A DNA stretch of 53,406 nucleotides from Candidatus Methanoperedens nitratireducens. GTDB lineage: Archaea; Halobacteriota; Methanosarcinia; Methanosarcinales; Methanoperedenaceae. Shown piece by piece: positions 44,817-53,406 of this stretch (position 1 is its first letter; each line of letters opens with the position of its first letter). The stretch is from assembly GCF_000685155.1 (NCBI RefSeq), contig NZ_JMIY01000009.1, forward strand, positions 1 through 53,406. The letters run 5' to 3'. The notes below the pieces were generated by a model. The model saw only the letters and a list, made by a program, of their open reading frames with translations, searched no databases and was not told where the DNA came from. The translations under genes and the position numbers were made by a program.

Positions 44817-44933
44817 ATGATATCAAGAAAAAAGTTTGCGGCTTTGAGTCGCACTGCTGCTGATTATATATCAGGAGTTCACTGGCAGAGAATAAGAACA
44901 CCAACTGGTTTTGATCCGGGGTATGTAGCATGA
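44817..44933 (+). CDS. 38-aa leader ORF coupled to the NarG-like gene
   Basis: The ATG at 44817 has a GGAG site 8 bases upstream, and the stop TGA overlaps the NarG start (ATGA). The peptide MISRKKFAALSRTAADYISG...FDPGYVA has no clear family, signal or cofactor motif. It could be a leader that controls translation of the catalytic subunit or a small accessory protein. Confidence 0.55.
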   Translation: MISRKKFAALSRTAADYISGVHWQRIRTPTGFDPGYVA

Positions 44934-47900
44934 GTCCCGCAATGGAAACCAGTGCTGCTCTGACCAGAGGAAAGATCACGCGGAGAGATTTTATAAAAAT
45001 CTCTTCGGCTGCCGTTGCAGGCCTCAGTATGAGCAAACCTGTGCTCTCGGCTTTGAATTTTATTCCTCAGATTGATAATCCCCTTGATTATTATCCTGAA
45101 AGAGACTGGGAAAAGATATACCGTGACCAGTTTAGATACGATTCTACTGTTCACTTCCTGTGTGCTCCTAATGATACCCATAACTGCCTCCTCCGTGGGT
45201 ATGTTAAGAATGACATAATCACCAGGATCGGGCCTAGTTACGGTTACGGGAAAGCAGAGGATGTTTACGGGAATAAAGCATCCCACAGATGGGACCCGCG
45301 TTTGTGCCAGAAAGGGCTTGTGATGGTTCGCAAGATATACGGGCCAAGAAGAGTGAAGTACCCGATGGTCAGGGAGGGTTTCAAGAAATGGATCGATGAT
45401 GGGTTCCCAAGGGATGAAGACGGGAGGATGCCAGAAAAATATCTAAAGCGCGGAAAAGAATCCTTTTTGCGGGTTACATTTGAAGAGGCATGCGAGATTG
45501 TTGCAAGGTCAATGGAAAACATCGCAACCACGTATTCAGAGAAGAAAGGGGAGGAGCTTCTTAGAAAGCAGGATTACGATGAATCAATGATCGAGACGAT
45601 GCACGGTGCAGGGACCCAAACACTGAAATTCCGCGGCGGGATGCCGCTTCTTGGTGCAACAAGGATATTTGGAATGAACCGTTTTGCAAACTCACTTGCC
45701 CTCCTGGATGATAGAATCAGAGGGGCAGGAGAAGAGAATGCCTTCGGTGGCCGGGCATTTGACAGTTACTCCTGGCATACTGACCTGCCTCCAGGACATC
45801 CAATGACATGCGGACAGCAAACAATAGATTTTGATCTGGCCACAGTGGAAAATGCAAAAATGGTGATCTGCTGGGGAATGAACTGGATTGCCACAAAAAT
45901 GCCTGATGGGCACTGGCTCACAGAAGCCCGCCTTAAAGGGACAAAGGTTGTGACAGTGGCATGTGAATACCAGTCAACATCCAGTAAGGCAGACAGTGTT
46001 ATAGTGGTCCGTCCTGGAAGCGATCCAGCATTTGCACTGGGGCTTGCTCATGTCATTATCAGAGATAACCTCTACGACATAGATTTTGTGAAAGGGCACA
46101 CCGACCTGCCGCTCCTGGTGCGGATGGATACTCTTAAACTTTTGAAGCCACAGGATATAACTAAGGATTATAAACCGCACGAATTGAGGAATACACAGAT
46201 ACTTAAAGAAGGAGAGAAAGCGCCTCCAAACATAAAACAGGATCGCCAGATAGTAACTGAAAAACTGCGCAATGAATGGGGAGATTTCGTTGCCTGGAAT
46301 CAGGATACCAGCAAGGCAGAGGTCGTTACGCGGGACGATGCAAGCACGGTAAAAAATTTTGCTCTTGAGGGTGAATTTACAGTTGATACCATTGAGGGTA
46401 AAAAAGTCACTGTGAGACCTGTGTTTGACCTGATGAAAGAACATGTCTCCTACTTTACTCCAGAGGTGGTAGGCGATATCTGCCGTGTAAATCCGGCCGC
46501 AGTCATCGATCTTGCCCGGGAGATCGCCAATTATAAATCAGAAACCCTGATTCCGGTTGGAATGGGTCCGAACCATTTCTTTAATAATGACCTGAAAGAC
46601 CGCGCTATATTCCTTGTTTGCGCCCTGACTAAGAACATAGGATTCCATGGCGGAAACATTGGCAGTTTTGCCGGTAACTACCGGGGCGCCTATTTTAATG
46701 GGCTTCCCCATTATATCGATGAGAATCCTTTTGATATCGAGCTGGATTCATCTAATAATTCCCGCATCAAAAATTACTCAAAAAAGGAATCGGCACATTA
46801 TTATAATTACGGCGACCGCCCCCTCAGGGTAGGCAACAAGCTTTTTACAGGACAGAGCCATCTTCCTACTCCAACCAAGTTCTTCTGGTTCAATAACGGG
46901 AATTCAATCCTGGGGAATCTGAAATGGCATCATGATTTTGTGATGAATACGCTTCCCAGGATAGAATGCGTGGTGGTGAATGACTGGTGGTGGACAGCGT
47001 CCTGTGAATATGCTGATGTTGTTTTCGCTGTGGATTCATGGGCTGAGTTAAAGTTCCCTGACATGACAGCAGCAGTCACCAATCCTTTCTTGCAGATCTT
47101 TCCAGGGACTCCCCTGAAAAGGCTGCATGATACCCGCGGCGATATAGAAACATTTGCCGGCGTGGGCAAGGCACTGGCCCGGGTTACAGGCGACAGCCGC
47201 TTTGCTGATTACTGGAAGTTTGTCGATGAGCACAAGGTCGAGGTTTATCTTCAGAGGATCATAGATAACTCCACTGCTCTTCGTGGTTACAATATAGAGG
47301 ATCTGGAAGCCAGGGCAAAGGAAGGCATACCTGCGCTTCTTATGACGCGAACCTATCCCAAGATCATGGGCTGGGAGCAGTCCAACGAGAACAGGCCTCA
47401 TTACACAAAATCAGGAAGAATGGAGTTCTACCGGGATGAGGATGAATTCTTAGAGCATGGCGAGAATATCCCTGTTCACCGCGAACCTGTGGATGGCACT
47501 TTCCATGAACCCAACGTGATCGTTTGCGGTGCAACGGGTCTGATAAGGCCAAAAGGCCCGGAGGACTATGGATTATCCAGGGATGATCTCTCTGTTGAAG
47601 TAAGGCAGGTGCGCAATGTGGTGATACTGCCTGCAGACCTTACAAAAACCGTCCATCCACGGCGTAAGGATGGATTCACCCTGGTTTATATAACGCCCAA
47701 GTACCGCCACGGGGCGCATACAACGCCTGTGGATGTCGATCTTATGTCCCTGTGGTTCGGTCCTTTCGGGGATGTGTACCGCAGGGATAAAAGGATGCCC
47801 TGGGTTGGAGAAGGATACATAGACCTGAACCCTGAGGATGCAAAAGAGCTGGGAATAGAGGATGGGGATTATGTCTATATCGATGCCGATCCTGAGGACA

Positions 47901-48388
47901 GGCCGTTCCGTGGATGGCAGGAGAAGCCGCAGGATTACAGGATCCACCGTGCCATGATGCGGGCGCGCTACTACCTGGGGATTCCAAAAGGCATAGCACG
48001 CTCATGGTTCCATATGTACGTAGCCACCTATGGTTCTGTAGAGGGTCATGAGACCAATCCCGATAAGCTTGCAAATAATCCGCGCACGGACTACCAGGCG
48101 ATGTTCAGGTACGGCTCCCATCAGTCGGCTACGCGGGCATGGTTGAGGCCCACTTTAATGACAGAATCGTTAGTGCGCAAGGAATATTTCGGGCAGGTGA
48201 TCGGAAAAGGATTTGCTCCGGATATCCACTGTACGGTCGGGGCTCCAAAAGAATCGTTTGTGAAAGCCAGCAAAGCTGAGCAGGGCGGCGTGGAGCAGCC
48301 ACTCTGGCGGCCTGCTCAACTCGGTTTCCGTCCTGGCTACGAGAACGGGGCTATGAAAAGATTTATTAAAGGAGAATTTTTATTATGA
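44930..48388 (+). CDS. narG: NarG/NxrA-like molybdopterin oxidoreductase, catalytic subunit
   Basis: 1152-aa subunit of the type II DMSO-reductase family. A Tat signal ([16 protein letters not shown], residues 17-32) sends it outside the membrane. The cluster motif near the N-terminus is C78-X3-D82-X3-C86 plus C126, not the HX3CX3C of E. coli NarG. The Mo-ligand Asp is D285 in [11 protein letters not shown], which aligns with the type II DWYCDLPPASP. Late motifs include [15 protein letters not shown]. Nitrate reduction is the likely reaction given the organism type, but nitrite oxidation or another oxyanion cannot be excluded from sequence. Confidence 0.9.
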   Translation: MSPAMETSAALTRGKITRRDFIKISSAAVAGLSMSKPVLSALNFIPQIDNPLDYYPERDWEKIYRDQFRYDSTVHFLCAPNDTHNCLLRGYVKNDIITRIGPSYGYGKAEDVYGNKASHRWDPRLCQKGLVMVRKIYGPRRVKYPMVREGFKKWIDDGFPRDEDGRMPEKYLKRGKESFLRVTFEEACEIVARSMENIATTYSEKKGEELLRKQDYDESMIETMHGAGTQTLKFRGGMPLLGATRIFGMNRFANSLALLDDRIRGAGEENAFGGRAFDSYSWHTDLPPGHPMTCGQQTIDFDLATVENAKMVICWGMNWIATKMPDGHWLTEARLKGTKVVTVACEYQSTSSKADSVIVVRPGSDPAFALGLAHVIIRDNLYDIDFVKGHTDLPLLVRMDTLKLLKPQDITKDYKPHELRNTQILKEGEKAPPNIKQDRQIVTEKLRNEWGDFVAWNQDTSKAEVVTRDDASTVKNFALEGEFTVDTIEGKKVTVRPVFDLMKEHVSYFTPEVVGDICRVNPAAVIDLAREIANYKSETLIPVGMGPNHFFNNDLKDRAIFLVCALTKNIGFHGGNIGSFAGNYRGAYFNGLPHYIDENPFDIELDSSNNSRIKNYSKKESAHYYNYGDRPLRVGNKLFTGQSHLPTPTKFFWFNNGNSILGNLKWHHDFVMNTLPRIECVVVNDWWWTASCEYADVVFAVDSWAELKFPDMTAAVTNPFLQIFPGTPLKRLHDTRGDIETFAGVGKALARVTGDSRFADYWKFVDEHKVEVYLQRIIDNSTALRGYNIEDLEARAKEGIPALLMTRTYPKIMGWEQSNENRPHYTKSGRMEFYRDEDEFLEHGENIPVHREPVDGTFHEPNVIVCGATGLIRPKGPEDYGLSRDDLSVEVRQVRNVVILPADLTKTVHPRRKDGFTLVYITPKYRHGAHTTPVDVDLMSLWFGPFGDVYRRDKRMPWVGEGYIDLNPEDAKELGIEDGDYVYIDADPEDRPFRGWQEKPQDYRIHRAMMRARYYLGIPKGIARSWFHMYVATYGSVEGHETNPDKLANNPRTDYQAMFRYGSHQSATRAWLRPTLMTESLVRKEYFGQVIGKGFAPDIHCTVGAPKESFVKASKAEQGGVEQPLWRPAQLGFRPGYENGAMKRFIKGEFLL

Positions 48389-49524
48389 CCAGAGTATATA
48401 ACTGGCAGCTAAAAAGAGAGATGGAGTATAAATTCCAGGATATACCTCCCGATAAACAGGTTGCCTGGATCTTTGATACGAATAAATGCATTGCCTGTCA
48501 GACCTGCACCATAGCATGCAAGAATGCCTGGACTGCTGGTAAAGGACAGGAATTCATGTTCTGGAACAACGTGGAGAGCAAGCCCTGGGGATTCTATCCT
48601 CTCGGCTGGGATGTAAGGCTTTTAGAAGAACTTGGCCCTCAGACGTGGAGCGGCGGTAAATACACAGGTAAGACCATCTTTGAAGGAGCCCCCTATGGTG
48701 AGGAGATACTGGGCTACCACCCTGATGAGAAGGACTACTCATACCCCAACCTGGGAGAGGATGAAGTAAACCTGCAGGTTAAAGATGGGGATTACATAAA
48801 AATCCCGCACCAGCCCTGGATGTTCTATCTGCAGCGGATATGCAATCACTGCAGCCATCCCGCATGTCTTGCAGCCTGTCCGAGAAAGGCCATCTACAAG
48901 AGAAAAGAAGACGGCATTGTTCTTATAGACCAGGATAGGTGCCGTGGCTACCAGGAATGCGTGCGTGCCTGCCCTTATAAAAAACCGATGTTCAGGGCAT
49001 ACACAGGAAAATCAGAGAAATGCATCTCCTGTTACCCTGCTGTTGAGCAGGGCAAGCAGACTCAGTGCGTCCAGAACTGTATAGGGAAGATCAGGATGTT
49101 TGGCTATATAAGCAACTTGAAAGAGCCAAGACAGGATAATCCCATTGATTATCTTGTCCACATCAAAAAAATTGCCCTTCCCCTTTATCCCCAGTTTGGG
49201 ACCGGGCCGAATGTGTACTATATACCACCCATACATGTGCCCGAGGGATTCAACAGGCAGTTATTTGGTCCCGGGGCCGGGGATGCGGTTGAGCAATATA
49301 AAAAAGCGAGTGAAGATGAAAAACTCATCGGTCTTTTAATGCTTTTTGGCTCAACGGATGACATAATCCACTCATTCAGGGTTGAAGGCGATGCAAATGA
49401 CCGCTACTGTGCCGGTTATGACGATAACGGCAAGGAGCTTATCAGGGTACCATTAAAAGAACCGATTATAATCAGGGAGGAATACGATGCACAAAGAGAT
49501 GTACGCAGATTCAGTGTTACCTGA
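48385..49524 (+). CDS. narH: NarH-like iron-sulfur subunit
   Basis: 379-aa electron-transfer subunit with four cluster motifs: CIACQTCTIACK (about 35-46), CNHCSHPACLAACP (about 153-166), CRGYQECVRACPYKK (about 190-204) and CISCYP...CVQNC (about 217-240). In the third, Tyr takes the place of Cys, as Trp does in NarH, so a [3Fe-4S] cluster is expected. It has no Tat signal and would be exported with the catalytic subunit. It overlaps NarG by 4 bp with an AAAGGAG site and the chaperone gene by 38 bp. Confidence 0.93.
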   Translation: MTRVYNWQLKREMEYKFQDIPPDKQVAWIFDTNKCIACQTCTIACKNAWTAGKGQEFMFWNNVESKPWGFYPLGWDVRLLEELGPQTWSGGKYTGKTIFEGAPYGEEILGYHPDEKDYSYPNLGEDEVNLQVKDGDYIKIPHQPWMFYLQRICNHCSHPACLAACPRKAIYKRKEDGIVLIDQDRCRGYQECVRACPYKKPMFRAYTGKSEKCISCYPAVEQGKQTQCVQNCIGKIRMFGYISNLKEPRQDNPIDYLVHIKKIALPLYPQFGTGPNVYYIPPIHVPEGFNRQLFGPGAGDAVEQYKKASEDEKLIGLLMLFGSTDDIIHSFRVEGDANDRYCAGYDDNGKELIRVPLKEPIIIREEYDAQRDVRRFSVT

Positions 49525-50056
49525 TAGGGAGCGGATGCTTATGTATAAAACATTTGCTACAGCGTTCTCTTATCCGGATGACAACCTGTTCGGGTCCTTT
49601 TCGCTTGCAGATGAAGAGAGGAAGGAACTGGTATTGGAGTATGACAGACTTTTTCGGGCAAACAACATCTGGCTCTATGGGACAGAGTATAAAGCCCTGA
49701 ATGAATTCCAGAGGGTGCAGTACCTATCTGATATCATGGGGTTCTACAGGGCATTTGGCCTGGAGCCTGATAGAGATAGACCTGATTCACTGCATATTGA
49801 GCTTGAATTCATGTATTATCTTATCTTTAAGAAGCTTCATGCACTTAATAAGGATAATACAGCGGATTCAAAAGAGAAAGCCTTTATCTGTACCAGTGCC
49901 CAGAGGAAGTTCTTTACTGAGCACCTTCAGCCTGCTGCAGAGAAGATAGCCGGGGCAATTATTTCTAAAAGTAAAAATAGTTTCTATATACAGACTGCAA
50001 ACGAGATGCTTGAGTTTTTAGGGTCTGAAGAGGAACTCTTCAGGAGGAGTACATAA
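49487..50056 (+). CDS. TorD/NarJ-like maturation chaperone
   Basis: 189-aa all-helical protein (YKTFATAFSYPDDNLFG, EFQRVQYLSDIMGFYRAFGL, SLHIELEFMYYLIFKKLHAL). The LHIELEFMYYL segment is the usual TorD-family EFxYxL motif. It would fold and load the molybdenum subunit before Tat export. GGGAGGA precedes the ATG, inside the NarH gene. Confidence 0.87.
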   Translation: MHKEMYADSVLPDRERMLMYKTFATAFSYPDDNLFGSFSLADEERKELVLEYDRLFRANNIWLYGTEYKALNEFQRVQYLSDIMGFYRAFGLEPDRDRPDSLHIELEFMYYLIFKKLHALNKDNTADSKEKAFICTSAQRKFFTEHLQPAAEKIAGAIISKSKNSFYIQTANEMLEFLGSEEELFRRST

Positions 50057-50917
50057 ATGAATAGAAAAAACGTTATCTTAATTGCCATTATAGTGCTATC
50101 TTCAGCAGTACTTATTTACGGACTTGAGATCTCAAGAGGAGTACCTGCTGCTACTCAGGAACATAGTATGTCTATGGGCATTGAGATACCCTTTATTGAC
50201 AAAGATATTGATTTAAATAAAGGTATTTCACCTGATATCTGGGATTCGGTTCCCTCAACAGAGATAGAGATGGAATACCAGGTCATGGTGTTGCCATGGG
50301 GAAAGAGCCTGATATCCCCTGTTACTGTAAAGGCGTTCCATAATGAAAGGGATATTTACTTCTATATGGGCTGGAAGGATGATACTGAGGATAGGGTTCT
50401 GGGAACGAACAGGTTCTCTGATGCAAGCGCAGTCATGTTCCCTATGGGAGATAATGTCCAAAACTCATCGATCATACTGGGCTTTATGAGTGGAGCAAAT
50501 GTCTGGCAGTGGAAGGCAAGCCAGGATAAGGAATACTGGCTAAAAGAGACACCAGAATCCGGGGCTTATTCAGATTTCTATTATCCTTTTGAGGAGAACG
50601 AAACCCTCGCTGTCTCAAAAGTTGTGCCAGGATCGGCGGTCAATGATGTATTTGCTATAAGAGCAGGCACGCTTACGCCCAAAGAATCACAGAACGTGGA
50701 GGGCAGAGGCTTGTGGGATAATGGAATGTGGCATGTAGTGTTCAAGCGCTCCCTTAAACAGGCCGACCCTGAGCTTGATGCCAGATTTGATGCCAGTGGA
50801 AATAAACTCGTTGCCTTTGCTGTCTGGGACGGAGCAAAGGGTGACAGGGGAAGCCGAAAATCGATCTCTCATGACTGGACGACATTTGAGATAATACCAA
50901 AGGGGGCAGCAAGATGA
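50057..50917 (+). CDS. Ethylbenzene-dehydrogenase-type heme b subunit
   Basis: 286-aa exported subunit with an N-terminal membrane anchor (about 5-25). The EB_dh heme-binding domain (PF09459) has VTVKAFHNERDIYFYMGWKDD, SDASAVMFPMGD with the probable Met ligand and ANVWQWKAS with the probable Lys ligand. It would accept or donate electrons between the NarGH pair and an outside carrier, as the gamma subunit does in ethylbenzene dehydrogenase. It replaces NarI in this operon. Confidence 0.88.
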   Translation: MNRKNVILIAIIVLSSAVLIYGLEISRGVPAATQEHSMSMGIEIPFIDKDIDLNKGISPDIWDSVPSTEIEMEYQVMVLPWGKSLISPVTVKAFHNERDIYFYMGWKDDTEDRVLGTNRFSDASAVMFPMGDNVQNSSIILGFMSGANVWQWKASQDKEYWLKETPESGAYSDFYYPFEENETLAVSKVVPGSAVNDVFAIRAGTLTPKESQNVEGRGLWDNGMWHVVFKRSLKQADPELDARFDASGNKLVAFAVWDGAKGDRGSRKSISHDWTTFEIIPKGAAR

Positions 50918-51363
50918 AGAAGGATAAGCTGCTCATGGGCATACTTGTTTTCATCATGCTGGCCGGCCTCCCGCTCATGCTAGCCCAGTCTGAGGAGCCA
51001 AAGGAGTATGTGATACCCATAGAGGCTAAGCAGTTCTCCTACACCCCGAATATAATCGAGGTGAACAAGGGAGACAGGGTGACTATCAGGTTCATCAGTA
51101 CGGATGTACACCATGGATTATATATCGATGGATACGAGCTTGAGACCAATGCACGGCCAGGACAGGACGGGAGCATTACTTTCGTGGCAGATGAGACCGG
51201 GAAATTCGCGATGCGCTGCTCGGTCACATGCGGGTCTTTCCATCCATATATGATAGGTTATCTCAAGGTCAAGCCAGATTACCGGCTCTTTGGTTCAATC
51301 TGGCTCGCACTGGGCATACTCATAGGTTCTGTAATACTTGTCTCAAGGAGGCAGAAGCCATGA
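50914..51363 (+). CDS. Membrane-anchored cupredoxin with CuA motif (first)
   Basis: 149-aa protein with an N-terminal hydrophobic signal (about 6-24), a cupredoxin domain and a C-terminal membrane helix (about 126-143). The ligand set is a His in STDVHHGLYIDG plus CSVTCGSFHPYM, the CX3CX3HX2M arrangement of the binuclear CuA centre of cytochrome oxidase subunit II and nitrous oxide reductase. No oxidase subunit I is nearby, so it is likely an electron carrier for the nar-like complex. It overlaps both neighbours by 4 bp. Confidence 0.88.
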   Translation: MKKDKLLMGILVFIMLAGLPLMLAQSEEPKEYVIPIEAKQFSYTPNIIEVNKGDRVTIRFISTDVHHGLYIDGYELETNARPGQDGSITFVADETGKFAMRCSVTCGSFHPYMIGYLKVKPDYRLFGSIWLALGILIGSVILVSRRQKP

Positions 51364-52772
51364 ACGACAAAAAAGACAGGATACTTGGATTAATCCCCGT
51401 GGACTGGAGGTACGATCTTACCTCGCTTCCCTATGTACGCAGGATGTTTAAGAGCAGATGGATGCCGTTTTTGCCCATTGTGTTAAACCTGTTCGTCTTC
51501 ACTGTAATACTGATGGCAGGACTGACAGGTGGAGTTTCAGCAGGCAACTACAACTTTGGTATAATGTTCGTCTGGATAGTCTGGTGGGTACTGCTGATGA
51601 TGGTCATGGTACCTGTTTTTTCCAGGATATGGTGCATGGTATGTCCGCTCCCGGCTTTTGCAGAGTGGATGCAGAGGGGGAGCTTCTTAGGAGTAAGAAA
51701 GAAGCTCATAGGGCTTAACAAGAAATGGCCAAAGCCCTTGAAGAACATGTGGCTTATGAACTTCCTGTTCCTTGCCACAACATATACAACTGGGTTCATA
51801 ACCACACGTCCCCTTGCTACCTTCATACTCCTGATGTCTATTATCGTGGGCTCTATCGTTCTCTCCATGATCTATGAGCGTAGGAACTTCTGTGTTTACG
51901 GCTGCCCTGTCAGCGGCTTCCAGGGATTGTACTCCAACCTTGCCATGACAGAGATACGCGCCAAAGATCCTGAGGTATGCAAGAACCACAAGCTCAGGGA
52001 ATGCGTGATAGGGAACGAGAAAGGCTATGCCTGCCCCTGGATGCAGACCCCATTCTCTATGAAGAGGAACACTTACTGCGGCATGTGTCTTGAATGCTTC
52101 AAGACATGCAAGTACGACAACATGGTGTTTAACCTTCGCGCTCCTGGCACGGATCTTCTTGTGGATGAGAAGCGCGGGCTTGATGAAGCATGGAAAGCCT
52201 TTATCATGCTTGGCATATCTGTGTTCTTCTTCCTGATTATGCAGGGGCCGTATGGTATATTAAAGGACTGGGCAAATGCAAATACAATAGAGGGTTACCT
52301 CTCATTCGTGGGAATACACTCTGTCTTCAATCTCCTGCTGCTCCCCGGAATATTCCTTGTATTCGCCTATGCATCTCAGGTTCTCGGAAGAAAGGACGTA
52401 CCGCTCAAGAAGGTGTTCATCAACTTCTCATACACGCTTGTACCCCTGGGGCTCATGGCATGGATAGCCTTCAGCTTCGGCATTCTGTTCCCCAACAGCA
52501 GCTATGTGCTGCATGTGATCTCAGACCCGTTTGCCTGGGGCTGGGATCTCCTGGGTACAGCAAAATTCCCGTGGACGCCGTTCATGACCGGAGTTATGCC
52601 CTATTTCCAGATAGGGACACTGCTTCTCGGGCTTGCCCTGTCGCTTGATATTGGCTTTAAGATCTCAAAACAGACCTTCCAGAACAGGGAAGAAGCAGTC
52701 AGGGGCTACTATCCTATCGCGGTATTCCTGACCGCTGCGACCATGTTCCTGATATGGCTCTTTACAGGATAA
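51360..52772 (+). CDS. NosR/NapH-like membrane iron-sulfur protein
   Basis: 470-aa integral membrane protein from the ATG at 51360 (a frame extension to 51228 runs back into the cupredoxin gene). Hydrophobic segments occur at about 35-105, 145-190, 290-325, 350-400 and 420-465. Cytosolic-face Cys motifs are WCMVCPL, CVYGCPVSG, CKNHKLRECV/YACPW and CGMCLECFKTC. This layout resembles NapH/NosR polyferredoxins that take electrons from the quinol pool. It would couple menaquinol or methanophenazine to the cupredoxins. Confidence 0.85.
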   Translation: MNDKKDRILGLIPVDWRYDLTSLPYVRRMFKSRWMPFLPIVLNLFVFTVILMAGLTGGVSAGNYNFGIMFVWIVWWVLLMMVMVPVFSRIWCMVCPLPAFAEWMQRGSFLGVRKKLIGLNKKWPKPLKNMWLMNFLFLATTYTTGFITTRPLATFILLMSIIVGSIVLSMIYERRNFCVYGCPVSGFQGLYSNLAMTEIRAKDPEVCKNHKLRECVIGNEKGYACPWMQTPFSMKRNTYCGMCLECFKTCKYDNMVFNLRAPGTDLLVDEKRGLDEAWKAFIMLGISVFFFLIMQGPYGILKDWANANTIEGYLSFVGIHSVFNLLLLPGIFLVFAYASQVLGRKDVPLKKVFINFSYTLVPLGLMAWIAFSFGILFPNSSYVLHVISDPFAWGWDLLGTAKFPWTPFMTGVMPYFQIGTLLLGLALSLDIGFKISKQTFQNREEAVRGYYPIAVFLTAATMFLIWLFTG

Positions 52773-52795
52773 AAAAATACTAGAGAGGTGAAATA

Positions 52796-53206
52796 ATGCA
52801 AAGTAAACATATCGCTGAGATCGTGGCCGGGCTGCTCGTCATTCTGGCTACAGTCGGCACCATTGCAGGTGCCCTCATCTACGAGGATAAGCTGACCCGG
52901 GAAAATACCATCGAGCTCATAGCGCGTGCCCCTGAGCGGGGTAACTGGAATCTGCCTGATATAGAACTTATGCAGGGAGAGACGTACCGGATAAAGATAA
53001 AGAACATAGACACTGTGAGCCATGGCTTTGCCATACCCGGGCTTGGCATTAGCTTAAGTGGAAACGGAGAGATTAAACCTGGCCAGGTTGCTACCATAGA
53101 GATCACGCCTGAGAAGACGGGTAACTTCATGTACACCTGTACGACGTGGTGCAGTGACAGGCACATGCAGATGACAGGCAGGGTAGTGGTTCTGGAGAAG
53201 AGATAG
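52796..53206 (+). CDS. Membrane-anchored cupredoxin with CuA motif (second)
   Basis: 136-aa protein with one N-terminal membrane helix (about 8-28) and a COX2-like cupredoxin domain. Ligands are a His in DTVSHGFAIPGL and CTTWCSDRHMQM, again CX3CX3HX2M, with Trp in the classical position between the Cys residues. It differs from the first CuA protein in lacking a C-terminal helix. GAGGTG precedes the ATG 23 bp after the NosR/NapH-like gene. It may hand electrons to the EB_dh subunit. Confidence 0.88.
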   Translation: MQSKHIAEIVAGLLVILATVGTIAGALIYEDKLTRENTIELIARAPERGNWNLPDIELMQGETYRIKIKNIDTVSHGFAIPGLGISLSGNGEIKPGQVATIEITPEKTGNFMYTCTTWCSDRHMQMTGRVVVLEKR

Positions 53207-53239
53207 ATCAATCAAAATCAGCCACAGAGTCGACTATAA

Positions 53240-53345
53240 AAGACGATTAACAACGAACTCAAAACTAACTTAAACGAACTCATCAGCCCGAGTTCGTTTA
53301 AGCTCGTACCAGTTCGATGTTAATATTAGCTGAATTACATCGAGC
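53240..53345. repeat. Dispersed repeat B, copy 3
   Basis: Same core as at 12.7 kb: GACGATTAACAACGAACT, further CGAACT-like words (one is CTAACT), then GAGTTCG, AGCTCG and AGTTCG, and TTAATATTAGCT. It is more diverged than the other two copies and lacks the CGCAAAGTCGG prefix in full. It lies directly after the nar-like operon. Confidence 0.78.
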
Positions 53346-53406
53346 CCATTTTCCGCACATTTTAATACAACTCCCTCCCGAATCAGTATTTAGAAAATGG
53401 ACTACA

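Noticed and set aside
51228-51359. N-terminal extension of the NosR/NapH-like protein
   Set aside because: It overlaps the cupredoxin gene, has no membrane or signal character, and the ATG at 51360 forms the usual 4-bp overlap.

Overview
The window looks like the chromosome of a Methanosarcinales-type archaeon that makes coenzyme M and methanopterin but also respires with a nitrate-reductase-like molybdoenzyme. That combination points to a Candidatus Methanoperedens (ANME-2d) relative. The evidence is a cysteate synthase next to a fused sulfopyruvate decarboxylase (coenzyme M), a beta-RFAP synthase (methanopterin), a thermosome, SecE/Spt5/L11, Trm5, diphthine synthase, archaeal pilins, a PEF-CTERM surface protein and a Tat-exported NarG-like operon. 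The assignment is inference from gene content only.

Region 1 (1-10 kb) is accessory in character. It holds a DUF3732 ABC-type ATPase with a broken 5' end, a pRiA4b ORF-3-like protein, two small hypothetical genes, and a HerA/TraG-like ATPase with a nuclease-like C-terminus and a membrane partner. A decayed copy of that ATPase's 3' end lies nearby. Two membrane-anchored surface proteins follow. Region 2 (10-13.2 kb) has an HTH regulator, two tandem type IV pilins, an apparent IS605-like right-end remnant, a small KxxHVQ-type protein, and two tandem copies of an iterated palindromic repeat. Region 3 (13.2-24.9 kb) is core genome: secE-spt5-rpl11, ferredoxin plus geranylgeranyl reductase, coenzyme M genes, a purE-ISF-archaeoflavoprotein-marC operon, an FAH-family hydrolase, dphB and trm5. 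Region 4 (25-34 kb) has a transglutaminase-like exoprotein, iscS-iscU with a Cys-rich HTH protein, a glycosyltransferase with a Thr/Pro-stalk partner, and thiC.

Region 5 (34-44.6 kb) has the thermosome, then a same-strand group of a truncated RHH-like mini-ORF, an HtrA-type protease, a related 206-aa protein and a thermolysin-fold peptidase. It continues with a TctA-family permease, beta-RFAP synthase, a double-DUF1264 PEF-CTERM protein, thioredoxin reductase and an AIM24-family protein. Region 6 (44.7-53.2 kb) is the respiratory operon. It begins with an inverted-repeat operator and a 38-aa leader ORF. It then encodes a NarG-like catalytic subunit, a NarH-like Fe-S subunit, a TorD/NarJ-like chaperone, an ethylbenzene-dehydrogenase-type heme b subunit, a CuA-motif cupredoxin, a NosR/NapH-like membrane Fe-S protein and a second CuA-motif cupredoxin. 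The genes are overlapped or tightly spaced. No NarI-type cytochrome b is seen.

Two dispersed non-coding repeat families stand out. Family A has three copies (about 3.9, 18.9 and 33.9 kb). It is a nested hairpin with a compensatory base-pair change, followed by a T-run, a TATA-like box and paired GTGTGA motifs. Family B has three copies (12.7, 12.9 and 53.3 kb). It is an array of three CGAACT and three AGTTCG half-sites spaced 10-11 bp apart. I saw no tRNA, rRNA or CRISPR array. All calls rest on reading motifs by eye; no database search was possible.
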